In this document: in pieces, positions 8,689 to 16,915 of the stretch
How positions within the stretch are numbered: the stretch's first letter is position 1
Layout of the letters: each line of letters opens with the position of its first letter
Origin: Leptospira sp.
GTDB lineage: Bacteria; Spirochaetota; Leptospiria; Leptospirales; Leptospiraceae
Assembly (NCBI GenBank): GCA_027531445.1
Contig: JAPZRK010000083.1
Coordinates: 1 to 45,223, forward strand
Length of the DNA: 45,223 nt
Direction: 5' to 3'
The notes under the pieces: generated by a model
Database searches by the model: none
The model's input: the letters and a program-made list of their open reading frames with translations, nothing else
What the model was told of the DNA's origin: nothing
Made by a program: the position numbers and the translations under genes

Positions 8689-8718
8689 CTTTAATAGTAT
8701 CGGGTGACCGCCTTTTAC

Positions 8719-8745
8719 TCTATACTTTCAATTCAGAGTTTACAA
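8719..8745 (-). promoter_or_regulatory. Candidate promoter of the outer-membrane protein gene
   Basis: On the reverse strand TTGTAA (8740-8745) and TATAGA (8719-8724) are spaced by 15 bases, slightly short for sigma-70. It lies about 30 bases upstream of the ATG at 8688. Confidence 0.3.
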
Positions 8746-8773
8746 GTGGTTTTTTTCTGAGAAATTTGTCTGA

Positions 8774-9145
8774 ATGGTGGCAACGACAGAAAGGCGGAAG
8801 AGTGTCAGGGTTTGTCCATTGGATGATGATCCTGTTATCGTACATTTGATGGGGTCAGCCCTCATCGACGTGTTAAAAGCACATGACATCAGTATGGGTG
8901 GTATAGGAATCCTTGCACCACACCACTTTGATGAATGGGATTTACATGAAAAGATAGAAATCATCGTCGCACTGCCTGGTGATTTGGCTGATTTTCGAGC
9001 CCGCGGCATCATCAAACAAATTGGAAAAAAGTCCAAGGAATACGGCCTTTACGGAGTGCAGTTTACGGAAATAGGTCCGAAGGGCAAACAAGATCTTTTG
9101 GTATTCATCAATCGACTGATACGCAAAAAACGTGCCTTAAAATAA
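8774..9145 (+). CDS. PilZ-domain protein
   Basis: A 123-residue single-domain PilZ protein, presumably a cytoplasmic receptor for cyclic di-GMP. Both ligand motifs are present: the arginine pair with a third arginine near the N-terminus (RRKSVRV) and the D-x-S-x-x-G motif as DISMGG. The stretch between and after them is predicted as a beta barrel, with a basic C-terminal tail (RLIRKKRALK). There is no fused output domain. It is followed 41 bp later by the TPP aptamer that begins the thiC leader, so it may or may not share a transcript with thiC. Confidence 0.88.
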   Translation: MVATTERRKSVRVCPLDDDPVIVHLMGSALIDVLKAHDISMGGIGILAPHHFDEWDLHEKIEIIVALPGDLADFRARGIIKQIGKKSKEYGLYGVQFTEIGPKGKQDLLVFINRLIRKKRALK

Positions 9146-9186
9146 TTGTTGAAGTCAATTGAATCTGTGATCCCTTAGTGACATAA

Positions 9187-9264
9187 CCGTTAGGGGTGCC
9201 AAAGAAATTTGGCTGAGAGAGTCCCTAGGAACCTGCCAGAGATAATGCTCGCGAAGGGAAACGG
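9187..9264 (+). ncRNA. TPP riboswitch (THI element) upstream of thiC
   Basis: All conserved parts of the thiamine pyrophosphate aptamer are visible: closing helix P1 CCGTT (9187-9191) with AACGG (9260-9264), AGGGGTGCC, GGCTGAGAG, GAACCTG, and GATAATG followed by GCGAAGGGAA. It sits in the leader of thiC. The expression platform lies between 9265 and 9363. A small hairpin TTTGC/GCAAA at 9342-9346/9356-9360 holds most of the Shine-Dalgarno sequence in its loop, so translational control is plausible, but I could not settle the mechanism. Confidence 0.95.
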
Positions 9265-9351
9265 GAACGAATCGATCGACTTTGTAGAATTACACCTACA
9301 CTTTCCTTTCTTCTATTTTTCTTGTGACTTCATCTCAGTAGTTTGCGGTTT

Positions 9352-9356
9352 AGGAG
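9352..9356 (+). promoter_or_regulatory. Shine-Dalgarno site of thiC
   Basis: AGGAG, 7 bases before the ATG at 9364. It selects that ATG over an in-frame TTG at 9343 and lies largely in the loop of a five-base-pair hairpin, so it may be the element the riboswitch controls. Confidence 0.7.
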
Positions 9357-9363
9357 CAAACAG

Positions 9364-10872
9364 ATGCACGAGAAAGTCCCCACAACCCAAGAATTCAAAG
9401 TCCCAACCAATGAAATCAAACTAACAGATGGTAGCACATTTCAAACATATCGAACTGCAGGTTCGCTTTGTTCACATGATGATGCGTTTGATTACAAACT
9501 TGGTATCCATAAACTCAGAAAAACATGGATTGATGAAAGGCTAAAAAATCAGATAGAGAACCATTCCCAAATGTACTTTGCCAAAAGGGATATTATAACA
9601 AATGAAATGCGTTATGTGGCAATTCGCGAAGGTGTGACACCTGAATTTGTATTGAACGAAATCAAAATCGGAAGAGCCATCATTCCTTCTAATCGAAACC
9701 ATTTGGAACTTGAACCCATGATCATTGGGAAAAAATTTCTAGTAAAGATCAATGCAAATATCGGCAACTCTGCTATCTCGTCTTCGATTGAAGAAGAGGT
9801 GGAAAAACTTCGTTGGTCTCTCCATTGGGGAGCAGATACTGTGATGGATCTTTCAACGGGTAAAAATATCCATGAAACGAGAGAGTGGATCATACGAAAC
9901 TCCCCGGTTCCAATCGGAACAGTGCCGCTTTACCAAGCACTCGAAAAGGTGAAAGGGAAAGCGGAAAATTTAAATATCAATGTATATCTCGAAACATTAG
10001 AAGAACAAGCGGAACAAGGTGTAGACTATTTTACAATTCATGCGGGTGTCTTAAGAGAATATGTGGACCTCACCAAAAATAGAATCACTGGTATTGTTTC
10101 GCGAGGCGGTTCGATTATGGCTAGATGGTGTTTGCATCACAAAAAAGAAAACTTTTTGTATGAACACTTTGACGCGATCAACAAAGTAATGAAAAAATAT
10201 GGTGTTTCTTATTCCTTGGGTGATGGTTTGCGTCCAGGTTGTATCGCAGATGCCAATGACGCCGCACAATTTGCCGAACTAAAAACACTCGGTGAGTTAA
10301 CGGACAAGGCTTGGTCGGAAGACATTCAAGTGATGGTGGAGGGACCAGGCCATGTCCCATTGAACTTAATTGAAGAAAACATGCGCTTACAAAATGAAAT
10401 TTGTAAAGAGGCACCATTTTATACTTTGGGGCCTTTGGTGACTGACATTGCGCCTGGTTATGATCATATCACTTCTGCAATTGGAGCGGCCATGATTGCA
10501 TGGTATGGAACAGCGATGCTTTGTTATGTGACTCCAAAAGAACATTTAGGTCTTCCAAACAAACAAGATGTTAAAGATGGTGTGATCGCTTATAAAATAG
10601 CGGCTCATGCGGCCGATGTTGCAAAAGGACATAAAGGTGCAAAGGATAGAGATGATTTATTGAGTAAGGCTCGTTTTGAATTCCGATGGGAAGATCAATT
10701 TGCGCTCTCTCTTGATCCAGAACTTGCAAGGTCATATCACGATGAAACATTGCCACAAGATGGAATGAAAAAAGCCCATTTTTGTTCGATGTGCGGCCCA
10801 AGTTTTTGTTCCATGCACCTAACGCAAGAACTCAGAAAGGAAGAAGCCGTTAGAAGCGAAACTCATGTTTAG
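9364..10872 (+). CDS. thiC: Phosphomethylpyrimidine synthase ThiC
   Basis: Radical SAM enzyme that converts 5-aminoimidazole ribotide into the hydroxymethylpyrimidine phosphate half of thiamine. The C-terminal cluster motif C-S-M-C-G-P-S-F-C (CxxCxxxxC) is present, as are conserved stretches such as GTVPLYQALEK, VEGPGHVPL and GPLVTDIAPGYDH. At 502 residues it is shorter than the E. coli protein (631) because the N-terminal extension is reduced, as in many bacteria. The ATG at 9364 is set by AGGAG. Expression is expected to fall when thiamine pyrophosphate binds the upstream aptamer. No other thi genes are in the window. Confidence 0.97.
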   Translation: MHEKVPTTQEFKVPTNEIKLTDGSTFQTYRTAGSLCSHDDAFDYKLGIHKLRKTWIDERLKNQIENHSQMYFAKRDIITNEMRYVAIREGVTPEFVLNEIKIGRAIIPSNRNHLELEPMIIGKKFLVKINANIGNSAISSSIEEEVEKLRWSLHWGADTVMDLSTGKNIHETREWIIRNSPVPIGTVPLYQALEKVKGKAENLNINVYLETLEEQAEQGVDYFTIHAGVLREYVDLTKNRITGIVSRGGSIMARWCLHHKKENFLYEHFDAINKVMKKYGVSYSLGDGLRPGCIADANDAAQFAELKTLGELTDKAWSEDIQVMVEGPGHVPLNLIEENMRLQNEICKEAPFYTLGPLVTDIAPGYDHITSAIGAAMIAWYGTAMLCYVTPKEHLGLPNKQDVKDGVIAYKIAAHAADVAKGHKGAKDRDDLLSKARFEFRWEDQFALSLDPELARSYHDETLPQDGMKKAHFCSMCGPSFCSMHLTQELRKEEAVRSETHV

Positions 10873-10927
10873 CAAATCTAAAAAATAGCCATTGTTTTTG
10901 CAGATAGTCTCTAAACGAAAAGTGCAT

Positions 10928-10960
10928 AAAAAAACCCTTGTTCGAGATCGAACAAGGGTT
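10928..10960 (-). terminator. Intrinsic terminator of the acyl-CoA dehydrogenase gene
   Basis: An eleven-base-pair stem (AACCCTTGTTC at 10933-10943 with GAACAAGGGTT at 10950-10960) is followed on the reverse strand by a run of T (10928-10934). On the forward strand no T run follows, so it mainly stops reverse-strand transcription about 60 bp after the dehydrogenase stop codon. Confidence 0.85.
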
Positions 10961-11020
10961 AGATTAAAATCATTGAGACTTCTATTCTAAAATAAATCGC
11001 TTTTGGCAGATCTTAACGTT

Positions 11021-12151
11021 TTAAAGTCCTAAACTACGACCGATGATTTCTTTCATGATTTCCGTTGTCCCAGCATAAATCGTTTGGATTCTTGCATCGA
11101 TATAGGCACGGGCAATCGGATATTCCATCATATAACCATAGCCACCAAAGAATTGTAGGCACTCGTCCGTATGGCGTTTTTGCATCTCAGTTGTGTACCA
11201 CTTCACCATCGCCGCTTCAGATGATGTGTTGTTTCCTTTCATATGATCGATGAGCACTCGATCAGTAAAGACTTGTGCCATTTCCAGTTCGGTTGCCATC
11301 TCAGCCATTTTGAACTTTGTATTTTGAAATGATCCTATCTTTTGACCGAAGGCTTTTCTTTCTTTGATGTACTGGAGAGTAAGATTATGAACAAGTCGAG
11401 TCGCTTCCACAGCCGCCACTCCAAGAATCAATCTTTCTTGTGCAAGTTTTTGCATGAGATAACGAAAACCTTGCCCTTGTTTACCGATCAGGTTTGTTTT
11501 TGGAACCACTACATCGTTAAAAAATAATTCAGACGTGTCTTGGGCTTTGAGACCAATTTTGTCTAGGTTGCGTCCTCTTTCAAAGCCTTTCATCCCTTCC
11601 TCAACCATCACAAGAGAGATCGTTCCATTATCATGTTTTACGGCTACGATGATCAGGTCTGCCAATTGACCATTGGAGATAAATGTCTTTTGCCCATTGA
11701 TGATAAAATGATCTCCTTTATCCAAGGCACTTGTTCGAATCGATTTTAAATCGGAACCGGCACCGGGTTCAGTCATTGCTATGGCAAGAATCGAATCTCC
11801 AGAGATCACTCTAGGCAACCATCGTTTTTTCTGCTCATCATTTGCAAAGGCAGTGATGTAGGGTGCAATGATGTCACTGTGTAATGACATAAACAAACCA
11901 CTGTTACCGACTTTTGATGATTCTTCAACGACGATTACGTTGTATAGGAAATCCCCTCCAGCACCGCCGTACTCCTCAGGAACGTCTGGGCAAAGAAGCC
12001 CGTAATCACCTGCTTTTTTCCAGACGGATTTGGGAACGATATGATTTTTTTCCCACTCTTCGTGGTGGGGTTTGACTTCTGTTTCAAAGAATTTGCGAGC
12101 CATCTCGCGGAACTGTTCGTGTTCTTCTGTAAAAGGTAGGATGCGATCCAT
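11021..12151 (-). CDS. Acyl-CoA dehydrogenase
   Basis: A 376-residue FAD enzyme that makes the first alpha-beta double bond of fatty acyl-CoA or a branched-chain acyl-CoA during degradation. Family signatures are clear: AMTEPGAGSDL (FAD and substrate loop), FGGYGYMMEYPIAR, and the C-terminal block IQTIYAGTTEIMKEIIGRSL, in which a Glu (TTE) is at the usual catalytic-base position. The length is standard. The ATG has AAGGAG (12159-12164) 7 bases upstream. It is transcribed alone and ends at a strong terminator. It is unlike the much longer dehydrogenase at 38903-40603. Chain-length specificity cannot be read from the sequence. Confidence 0.93.
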   Translation of the reverse strand: MDRILPFTEEHEQFREMARKFFETEVKPHHEEWEKNHIVPKSVWKKAGDYGLLCPDVPEEYGGAGGDFLYNVIVVEESSKVGNSGLFMSLHSDIIAPYITAFANDEQKKRWLPRVISGDSILAIAMTEPGAGSDLKSIRTSALDKGDHFIINGQKTFISNGQLADLIIVAVKHDNGTISLVMVEEGMKGFERGRNLDKIGLKAQDTSELFFNDVVVPKTNLIGKQGQGFRYLMQKLAQERLILGVAAVEATRLVHNLTLQYIKERKAFGQKIGSFQNTKFKMAEMATELEMAQVFTDRVLIDHMKGNNTSSEAAMVKWYTTEMQKRHTDECLQFFGGYGYMMEYPIARAYIDARIQTIYAGTTEIMKEIIGRSLGL

Positions 12152-12200
12152 TCGGGAACTCCTTATGATAGGAGAATTCTAGAATCTGGTTCAAATTTGG

Positions 12201-14354
12201 TCAATTATAAACGGTGTTCAGCTTCATATAGACGCCTGGATTTTTTTTGATATATTGGATGGCGTCGTCCTGACCCAAAACATAGAGCTCGGTTCCTGGC
12301 CAGGCGATGAAAGTATACGAGGAAGGCAATTTTTTTGTAAGGGGGTAGATCTCCCCTACAAAGTCACCAGGGCCAAGTTCTCGGATTGTGCGGTGGTTTT
12401 GCATCACAACGACTGTGCCTGATTTAACGATAAAAGACCGATCAAAGGGCGAACCTTCCTCTATCAGAACTTCTTCGTTTTTTACTTTTTCAAACTTTAG
12501 GATCAATTCGAGTTGGGTCACTTGGTAGCTTGTCAAACCACGAAAAGTCTGGGACTCGGTGAGTGTCTTCCAGGTATTGGTCTCACGGATAGAGTTGAGT
12601 TTGACCAAATTTTCGTGGAGCTTCGATCCACGGATGAATTGGAAAAAGCGCGTTTTTTCAATGGTGATCGCTAAAACGTCTGTCTCGGCAAAAACATCTG
12701 CCTGACGAACTGTATCTAAAATGAGTGAAGCCTCTCCAAAGTATTCGTAAGTACCGTAACGTTTGATCGCTGTATGATCTTGGCTTAAACCTTCAAACCG
12801 GACGTTACCGGAGGCGATGATAAAAAATCGATCCCCATGTGTGCCTTTCTTGATGATCTGAGTGCCACGTGTGAATCTTTCTTCCTTGGCAACCTGGAGA
12901 AATTCCTTTGCCTTCTCAATCGGAAAGCCAGAGAAAATATCAATCTGAGAAAGTATCTCCAGCAATTGATACGCCTCTTGGTGTTTTGGCGGAGTGATTT
13001 GTGGATAGAGAGTGTTTTCGATTCCGAATTTAGCAAGCGTTAAATGATTGCCAGGTGGCATATCTTTTGCGGCGATATGGTATACGGTAATCCGTTTTTG
13101 TACTTCTTCTGGAAGTGATGCCAAATAACTGATTTTAGTATGAAGTGGAGGAACTCCCGCTTCGTGATAGATAACCTTTCTGTCCCACGGGAAGTCTTTT
13201 AAAAACTGATATCGTGATTCTGGGAGAACTCCCTTATTGTACATATCCTCAAAAGCGGCAGGATCATTTAAATGATCAGATGTATAATAGAAGGATTGGT
13301 CTTGAAAGAAAAATTCAAAACCAACCGAGGGAATGGAATGGATTGCATAATGAAAATAAAACTCACCACCGTTGATGATGGTAGCTCGTCCAATCACAAC
13401 AGGTATAAAATCGAAGAGATCAGTGATTTCTTTTCGTGGAATCTTTGTTAAACTACAATATTTTCGTAAAAAAGATTCCATTACAGTTGCAGTAGCGTAG
13501 ATTGTGATTTTGGATTCTTCTAATATTTTTTGGAATGTTCCAGCATCATGATCGGCGTGACAATGTGTTAGAATGATGGAGTTGATGAGTTTTGGATTTA
13601 CATTGGATTCGCGAAGCCATTCGGTCGAATTGACTGGAGGATCCACCATGATCCCTTGGCCATTTAACCAAATGATAAAACCAGATGTGTTGTCATCTGG
13701 ATCAAAGCCGTGAGAAGGGCCTAAACAAGTGATCCCAATGATGGGTGGTTGAAATGGCTCTTCCAATCGTTTTCCGATATCAAACTTTACATGGAAGTCT
13801 ACTTCACCTGGAATTTTTATCTGGCGATCTTTATCGATCAATAGAAATTCATTTGATGAAAGTTGTTCGATGGTTATCCCACCAAATACGGCCTTATGTG
13901 AATCATCAAATAATACGAATTCAACGACATCATCCATCGATTTGTAGGATCGAAAGTAAGCCATTTCTTTTTTGATATCTGGGAAACCATAAGTCGCTTC
14001 ACCATCGATAAATTCAGATGCAAGATCCAATTCGGAAGGTCCCATGAGAGACTCTCCTAAAACTATTGTTAACTGTTCTTTCTGTTCTTTGGTGCAAACG
14101 ATAAAGGTCTTTTTGCCACCGCGAAAAAAGAAGTTAAAATAAATCGGGAATTCAAGTTCGGCAACAGAAATGCCCTTTTCGACATGGAAGAATTTGTTTG
14201 GGAGAACGAATACAAGTGGAGTCTTTTTTTCAAGACTCATCGTATCCTTGATAGTTTCGGGAGGTGATCCGAACTGGATGTATCCTTCCGAAGTATCTAC
14301 TAGGTATCCCCCTCTTGGGAGCGCTGTAAAACCGATCGGTTCTGAACTTACCAT
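12201..14354 (-). CDS. MBL-fold hydrolase fused to two cyclic-nucleotide-binding domains
   Basis: A 717-residue multi-domain protein with no signal peptide. Residues 1-200 are not recognised. Residues 205-450 are a metallo-beta-lactamase fold with LTHCHADHDAG (His264, His266, Asp268, His269) and later histidines in YTSDHLND, IYHEAG and VYHIA. Residues 467-580 are a cNMP-binding domain with a phosphate cassette FGEASLILDTVRQAD (Glu541, Arg550). Residues 598-710 are a second such domain whose cassette reads VGEIYPLTKKLPSSYTF, lacking the arginine. Domain 1 could bind cAMP; domain 2 probably cannot. The hydrolytic substrate is unknown. The start lies 17 bp after the trxA stop, so the two probably form an operon. 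Confidence 0.85.
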   Translation of the reverse strand: MVSSEPIGFTALPRGGYLVDTSEGYIQFGSPPETIKDTMSLEKKTPLVFVLPNKFFHVEKGISVAELEFPIYFNFFFRGGKKTFIVCTKEQKEQLTIVLGESLMGPSELDLASEFIDGEATYGFPDIKKEMAYFRSYKSMDDVVEFVLFDDSHKAVFGGITIEQLSSNEFLLIDKDRQIKIPGEVDFHVKFDIGKRLEEPFQPPIIGITCLGPSHGFDPDDNTSGFIIWLNGQGIMVDPPVNSTEWLRESNVNPKLINSIILTHCHADHDAGTFQKILEESKITIYATATVMESFLRKYCSLTKIPRKEITDLFDFIPVVIGRATIINGGEFYFHYAIHSIPSVGFEFFFQDQSFYYTSDHLNDPAAFEDMYNKGVLPESRYQFLKDFPWDRKVIYHEAGVPPLHTKISYLASLPEEVQKRITVYHIAAKDMPPGNHLTLAKFGIENTLYPQITPPKHQEAYQLLEILSQIDIFSGFPIEKAKEFLQVAKEERFTRGTQIIKKGTHGDRFFIIASGNVRFEGLSQDHTAIKRYGTYEYFGEASLILDTVRQADVFAETDVLAITIEKTRFFQFIRGSKLHENLVKLNSIRETNTWKTLTESQTFRGLTSYQVTQLELILKFEKVKNEEVLIEEGSPFDRSFIVKSGTVVVMQNHRTIRELGPGDFVGEIYPLTKKLPSSYTFIAWPGTELYVLGQDDAIQYIKKNPGVYMKLNTVYN

Positions 14355-14371
14355 GAGGGGAATTCCTTGGG

Positions 14372-14683
14372 TTACTTATGACTTTCTATAAATTTTTTGA
14401 TTTGAGGCTTAGGAAGAGCTCCTATCGCCTTATCCACAAGTACACCATCTTTATAAAGTAACAGAGTGGGGATGGACTGTATACCAAGCTCCTGCGCGGT
14501 CTTCTGGTTGAAGTCAACGTTTAACTTAGTAATCTTTATATCCGCCATTTCTTTTGATAGTTCATCTAGAACTGGAGCTACCATGCGACATGGGCCGCAC
14601 CATTCCGCCCAACAATCTACAAGCACGATTCCGCTTGCGGTTTCTGTTTTGAAATTGGCGTCGTTGATTTCAGTTAGTGCCAT
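14372..14683 (-). CDS. trxA: Thioredoxin
   Basis: A 103-residue cytoplasmic thioredoxin with the redox motif W-C-G-P-C (in AEWCGPCRM), the following VLDELSKE helix, and the cis-proline region QSIPTLLLYKDG. Size and motifs match housekeeping TrxA, which reduces protein disulfides with thioredoxin reductase. An AGGAG precedes the ATG at a slightly long spacing of 11 bases. It is upstream of the MBL-cNMP gene on the same strand, and linkage to a redox or hydrolase role there is possible but unproven. Confidence 0.95.
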   Translation of the reverse strand: MALTEINDANFKTETASGIVLVDCWAEWCGPCRMVAPVLDELSKEMADIKITKLNVDFNQKTAQELGIQSIPTLLLYKDGVLVDKAIGALPKPQIKKFIESHK

Positions 14684-14757
14684 GATTCATTTATCTCCTA
14701 TGGAAAGCTATCAGCCTTTGTAGAAACTAGACTGGAAAAGTAGGGGTAAATCGTCGA

Positions 14758-15567
14758 TTATTGTTTCTTTTTTTTCTTTTTATCATCTGACTCTAGATCC
14801 GTAATTTTCTGTTGGAAGCTTTCGATCAAAGTTTTTGTTTTTTCCAAGTCATCCGTTTCTCCCGTAATCTGGAAGATTTTGCGGTTCATTTCTAACATTT
14901 CCACAGAGTGTTTCAAATCCGTGGAATCTTGTGTCGACATGTCAAATTTTGAGCGATAGTCTTGCGCGGCAGAGTTAGCCAGTTCGATGATTAAATTAAA
15001 ATGTTCTCGTCTTACGTAATAAAATGGATTGTCAAGATCTTGCTCTTTTTCATAGGCAATGAAATCAAAAAGATTTTTAGCACATCCTGCAAGTCTGTAG
15101 TGAATATCCGGCCAACTCCATTTCCATTTCGAATTGGAACCAAAGGCAGTAATCGTTTTTTTGATGGCTTCCCTAAGACCCTTTACCAGGTTCAATCTTT
15201 GGACGGGTGTAATGCGTTCAATTCGAGAAAGTAGCTCTTTGTTCTCGGAAAGAGAACCGTCGATGTTATTGGAAACGGTTTTTTCGATATAGGAAATGCA
15301 ATTGTAAATTTCTTTCCGTCCAGTCTCTAAATAGTTATTGTTATTGATATCGAGTATAGAAGTCGAAAGTTCATTGATCACGAGACAGGTGTTAATCGTC
15401 TTTACTGAGTTTATCGCAAGTGCGATGTTAAAATATGCCTCAAGATCCTTGCTTTTTTTGCCCTGCACCTTGAAGATATTTGCTTCTTTCTTCAGTTCTT
15501 CCAGATAGTTTTTGAAGTCCGAAAGTTTTTCATTGAAATCAGCTTTTTTTTCTTTCGTGATCGCCAT
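14758..15567 (-). CDS. Conserved hypothetical cytoplasmic helical protein
   Basis: I do not recognise this 269-residue protein. It is charged, predicted nearly all alpha-helical, has no signal peptide or membrane segment, and ends in an unusual lysine-rich tail (SDDKKKKKKQ). A segment around residues 140-165 has a tryptophan-rich patch (SKWKWSWPDIHYR). The ATG at 15567 is preferred because AAAAGGAC lies just upstream. An in-frame TTG at 15591 would add eight residues. It could be an RNA- or protein-binding scaffold, but nothing specific supports that. It is the first gene upstream of trxA on the same strand, 74 bp away. Confidence 0.7.
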   Translation of the reverse strand: MAITKEKKADFNEKLSDFKNYLEELKKEANIFKVQGKKSKDLEAYFNIALAINSVKTINTCLVINELSTSILDINNNNYLETGRKEIYNCISYIEKTVSNNIDGSLSENKELLSRIERITPVQRLNLVKGLREAIKKTITAFGSNSKWKWSWPDIHYRLAGCAKNLFDFIAYEKEQDLDNPFYYVRREHFNLIIELANSAAQDYRSKFDMSTQDSTDLKHSVEMLEMNRKIFQITGETDDLEKTKTLIESFQQKITDLESDDKKKKKKQ

Positions 15568-15676
15568 GGTGTCCTTTTCATTTTCGGCCAATATTTTGAC
15601 TTACTGGTTCAAAAAAGAGGCTCCTATTCTAAAAAACAAATCGACCCCCTCCGATTCTTATGTATGCTAGAAAAAA

Positions 15677-15889
15677 ATGGAACATTTCACTCAGCCCAAA
15701 AGAGATTTTATGGACCTACTCGAGACGTATAAGTACATGAACGAGCCTGTCTTTTGGGAAAAAATGGAGCTGGATGGTCGATTTGACTATGGACAGGGTT
15801 GGGTGGAGCTAAACATACCTGAGCTTGAGTGGAGACTCCGCCTTGCTGAAAACCTATTCCAAAACTTCCCAGAAAGTACGGACAAATAA
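15677..15889 (+). CDS. Small acidic hypothetical protein upstream of the lgt-like gene
   Basis: A 70-residue acidic protein without a signal peptide or recognisable domain. It contains repeated aromatic and Glu/Leu residues (YKYMNEPVFWEKMELDGRFD) and ends FPESTDK. Its stop codon TAA is directly followed by the ATG of the lgt-like gene with zero spacing, which argues that it is translated and co-expressed. There is no good Shine-Dalgarno sequence before the ATG at 15677; another in-frame ATG at 15710 is possible. Confidence 0.55.
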   Translation: MEHFTQPKRDFMDLLETYKYMNEPVFWEKMELDGRFDYGQGWVELNIPELEWRLRLAENLFQNFPESTDK

Positions 15890-16915
15890 ATGTTTCCCGT
15901 TAATATTGACTTTTGGATCTTCCATTTTCGAGGATATGAGGGACATTGGGCTGTTGGGATTTTGATCCTTGGTTATTTCTATCAAAGAGCTAGATCACTC
16001 AAAGCCGGATACAATTTGGATTGGTACAACACTGCTTGGGCATGGGCTATCATTTCTGGATTTATTTTTGCGAGGGTGTTTCACTTTTTGTTTTGGGATA
16101 CAAAGCAGTTCTTTTCCAATCCACTGATTCTATTTACATCGACTGGCGGATTTGCCATCTTGGGTGGAACGATTGGTACTGCTTTTGGCGCTTGGGTCTA
16201 TTGCCAATATACAAAAGTTAACTTTTTGCATTGGTGTGATTCTCTTATGATTCCACTAACGTTAGGACTTGTGCTCAGTAGGTTCTCCTGTTTTTTTAAT
16301 GGGGATGCGTATGGACTTCCTACCGCATCGATATTCGGTGTAACATTTTCTGAAAATAGTGACGCTTGGATGGGTGAGTGGCGAAGCCTTCACCAGTATT
16401 ATGCACTCGATCCGAATCCACTTTCGGTCATCTCTCAAATCTTTGCTCCCTATGTCAATTTGGTGGATATGCCAATTCCAGATAGTATGGCAAATTTACG
16501 CACATTAGGTTATCAAAACCTGGCCGATCTCACTCGGCTTTATCCACCAACGGCAACAGGTGATTACAAAAAAGAGCTCATGGCTTTGGGTTTGATACCA
16601 TTCCCAGTCGTTTACCCAAAAGTACATCCAACACAATTGTATGAAGTGTTCAATATGTTTGTGATTCTACTCGCTATGTACCGTATCGAAAAATTTGATT
16701 TTTCAAAAGAACGAATGTTCTTTATCTTTTGGTTCTTTTACGGATTCAATCGCTTTGTGATTGAATTTTTCCGTGGAGATCGCAATCTTGCGCTTGGCAA
16801 TCTGACATATGCACAAGTGATTTCGCTTTCTATTGTCGCCTTTGCCATCATCGGTTATTATTTTAAATCAAAACAACTCAATCAATACAATAAACTTTCG
16901 GAGTCCAAACATTGA
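15890..16915 (+). CDS. lgt: Prolipoprotein diacylglyceryl transferase-like membrane protein
   Basis: A 341-residue multi-pass membrane protein related to Lgt, which transfers diacylglycerol from phosphatidylglycerol to the lipobox cysteine of prolipoproteins. Supporting blocks are TGGFAILGGTIG, SRFSCFFNGDAYGLPT, KVHPTQLYE and the C-terminal FYGFNRFVIEFFRGDR. Aligned by eye with E. coli Lgt, Arg143, Gly154, Tyr235, Arg239 and Glu243 are kept, but His103 reads Leu, Asn146 reads Cys and Glu151 reads Asp. It also carries an insertion of about 60 residues before HPTQLYE. It could be the working Lgt of this lineage or a divergent paralogue. The next gene, a lipoprotein, overlaps its stop codon. Confidence 0.75.
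   Translation: MFPVNIDFWIFHFRGYEGHWAVGILILGYFYQRARSLKAGYNLDWYNTAWAWAIISGFIFARVFHFLFWDTKQFFSNPLILFTSTGGFAILGGTIGTAFGAWVYCQYTKVNFLHWCDSLMIPLTLGLVLSRFSCFFNGDAYGLPTASIFGVTFSENSDAWMGEWRSLHQYYALDPNPLSVISQIFAPYVNLVDMPIPDSMANLRTLGYQNLADLTRLYPPTATGDYKKELMALGLIPFPVVYPKVHPTQLYEVFNMFVILLAMYRIEKFDFSKERMFFIFWFFYGFNRFVIEFFRGDRNLALGNLTYAQVISLSIVAFAIIGYYFKSKQLNQYNKLSESKH

Noticed and set aside
9209..9424. A 71-codon open frame running through the TPP aptamer
   Set aside because: The sequence is constrained by the riboswitch structure, and the frame runs out of phase into thiC.
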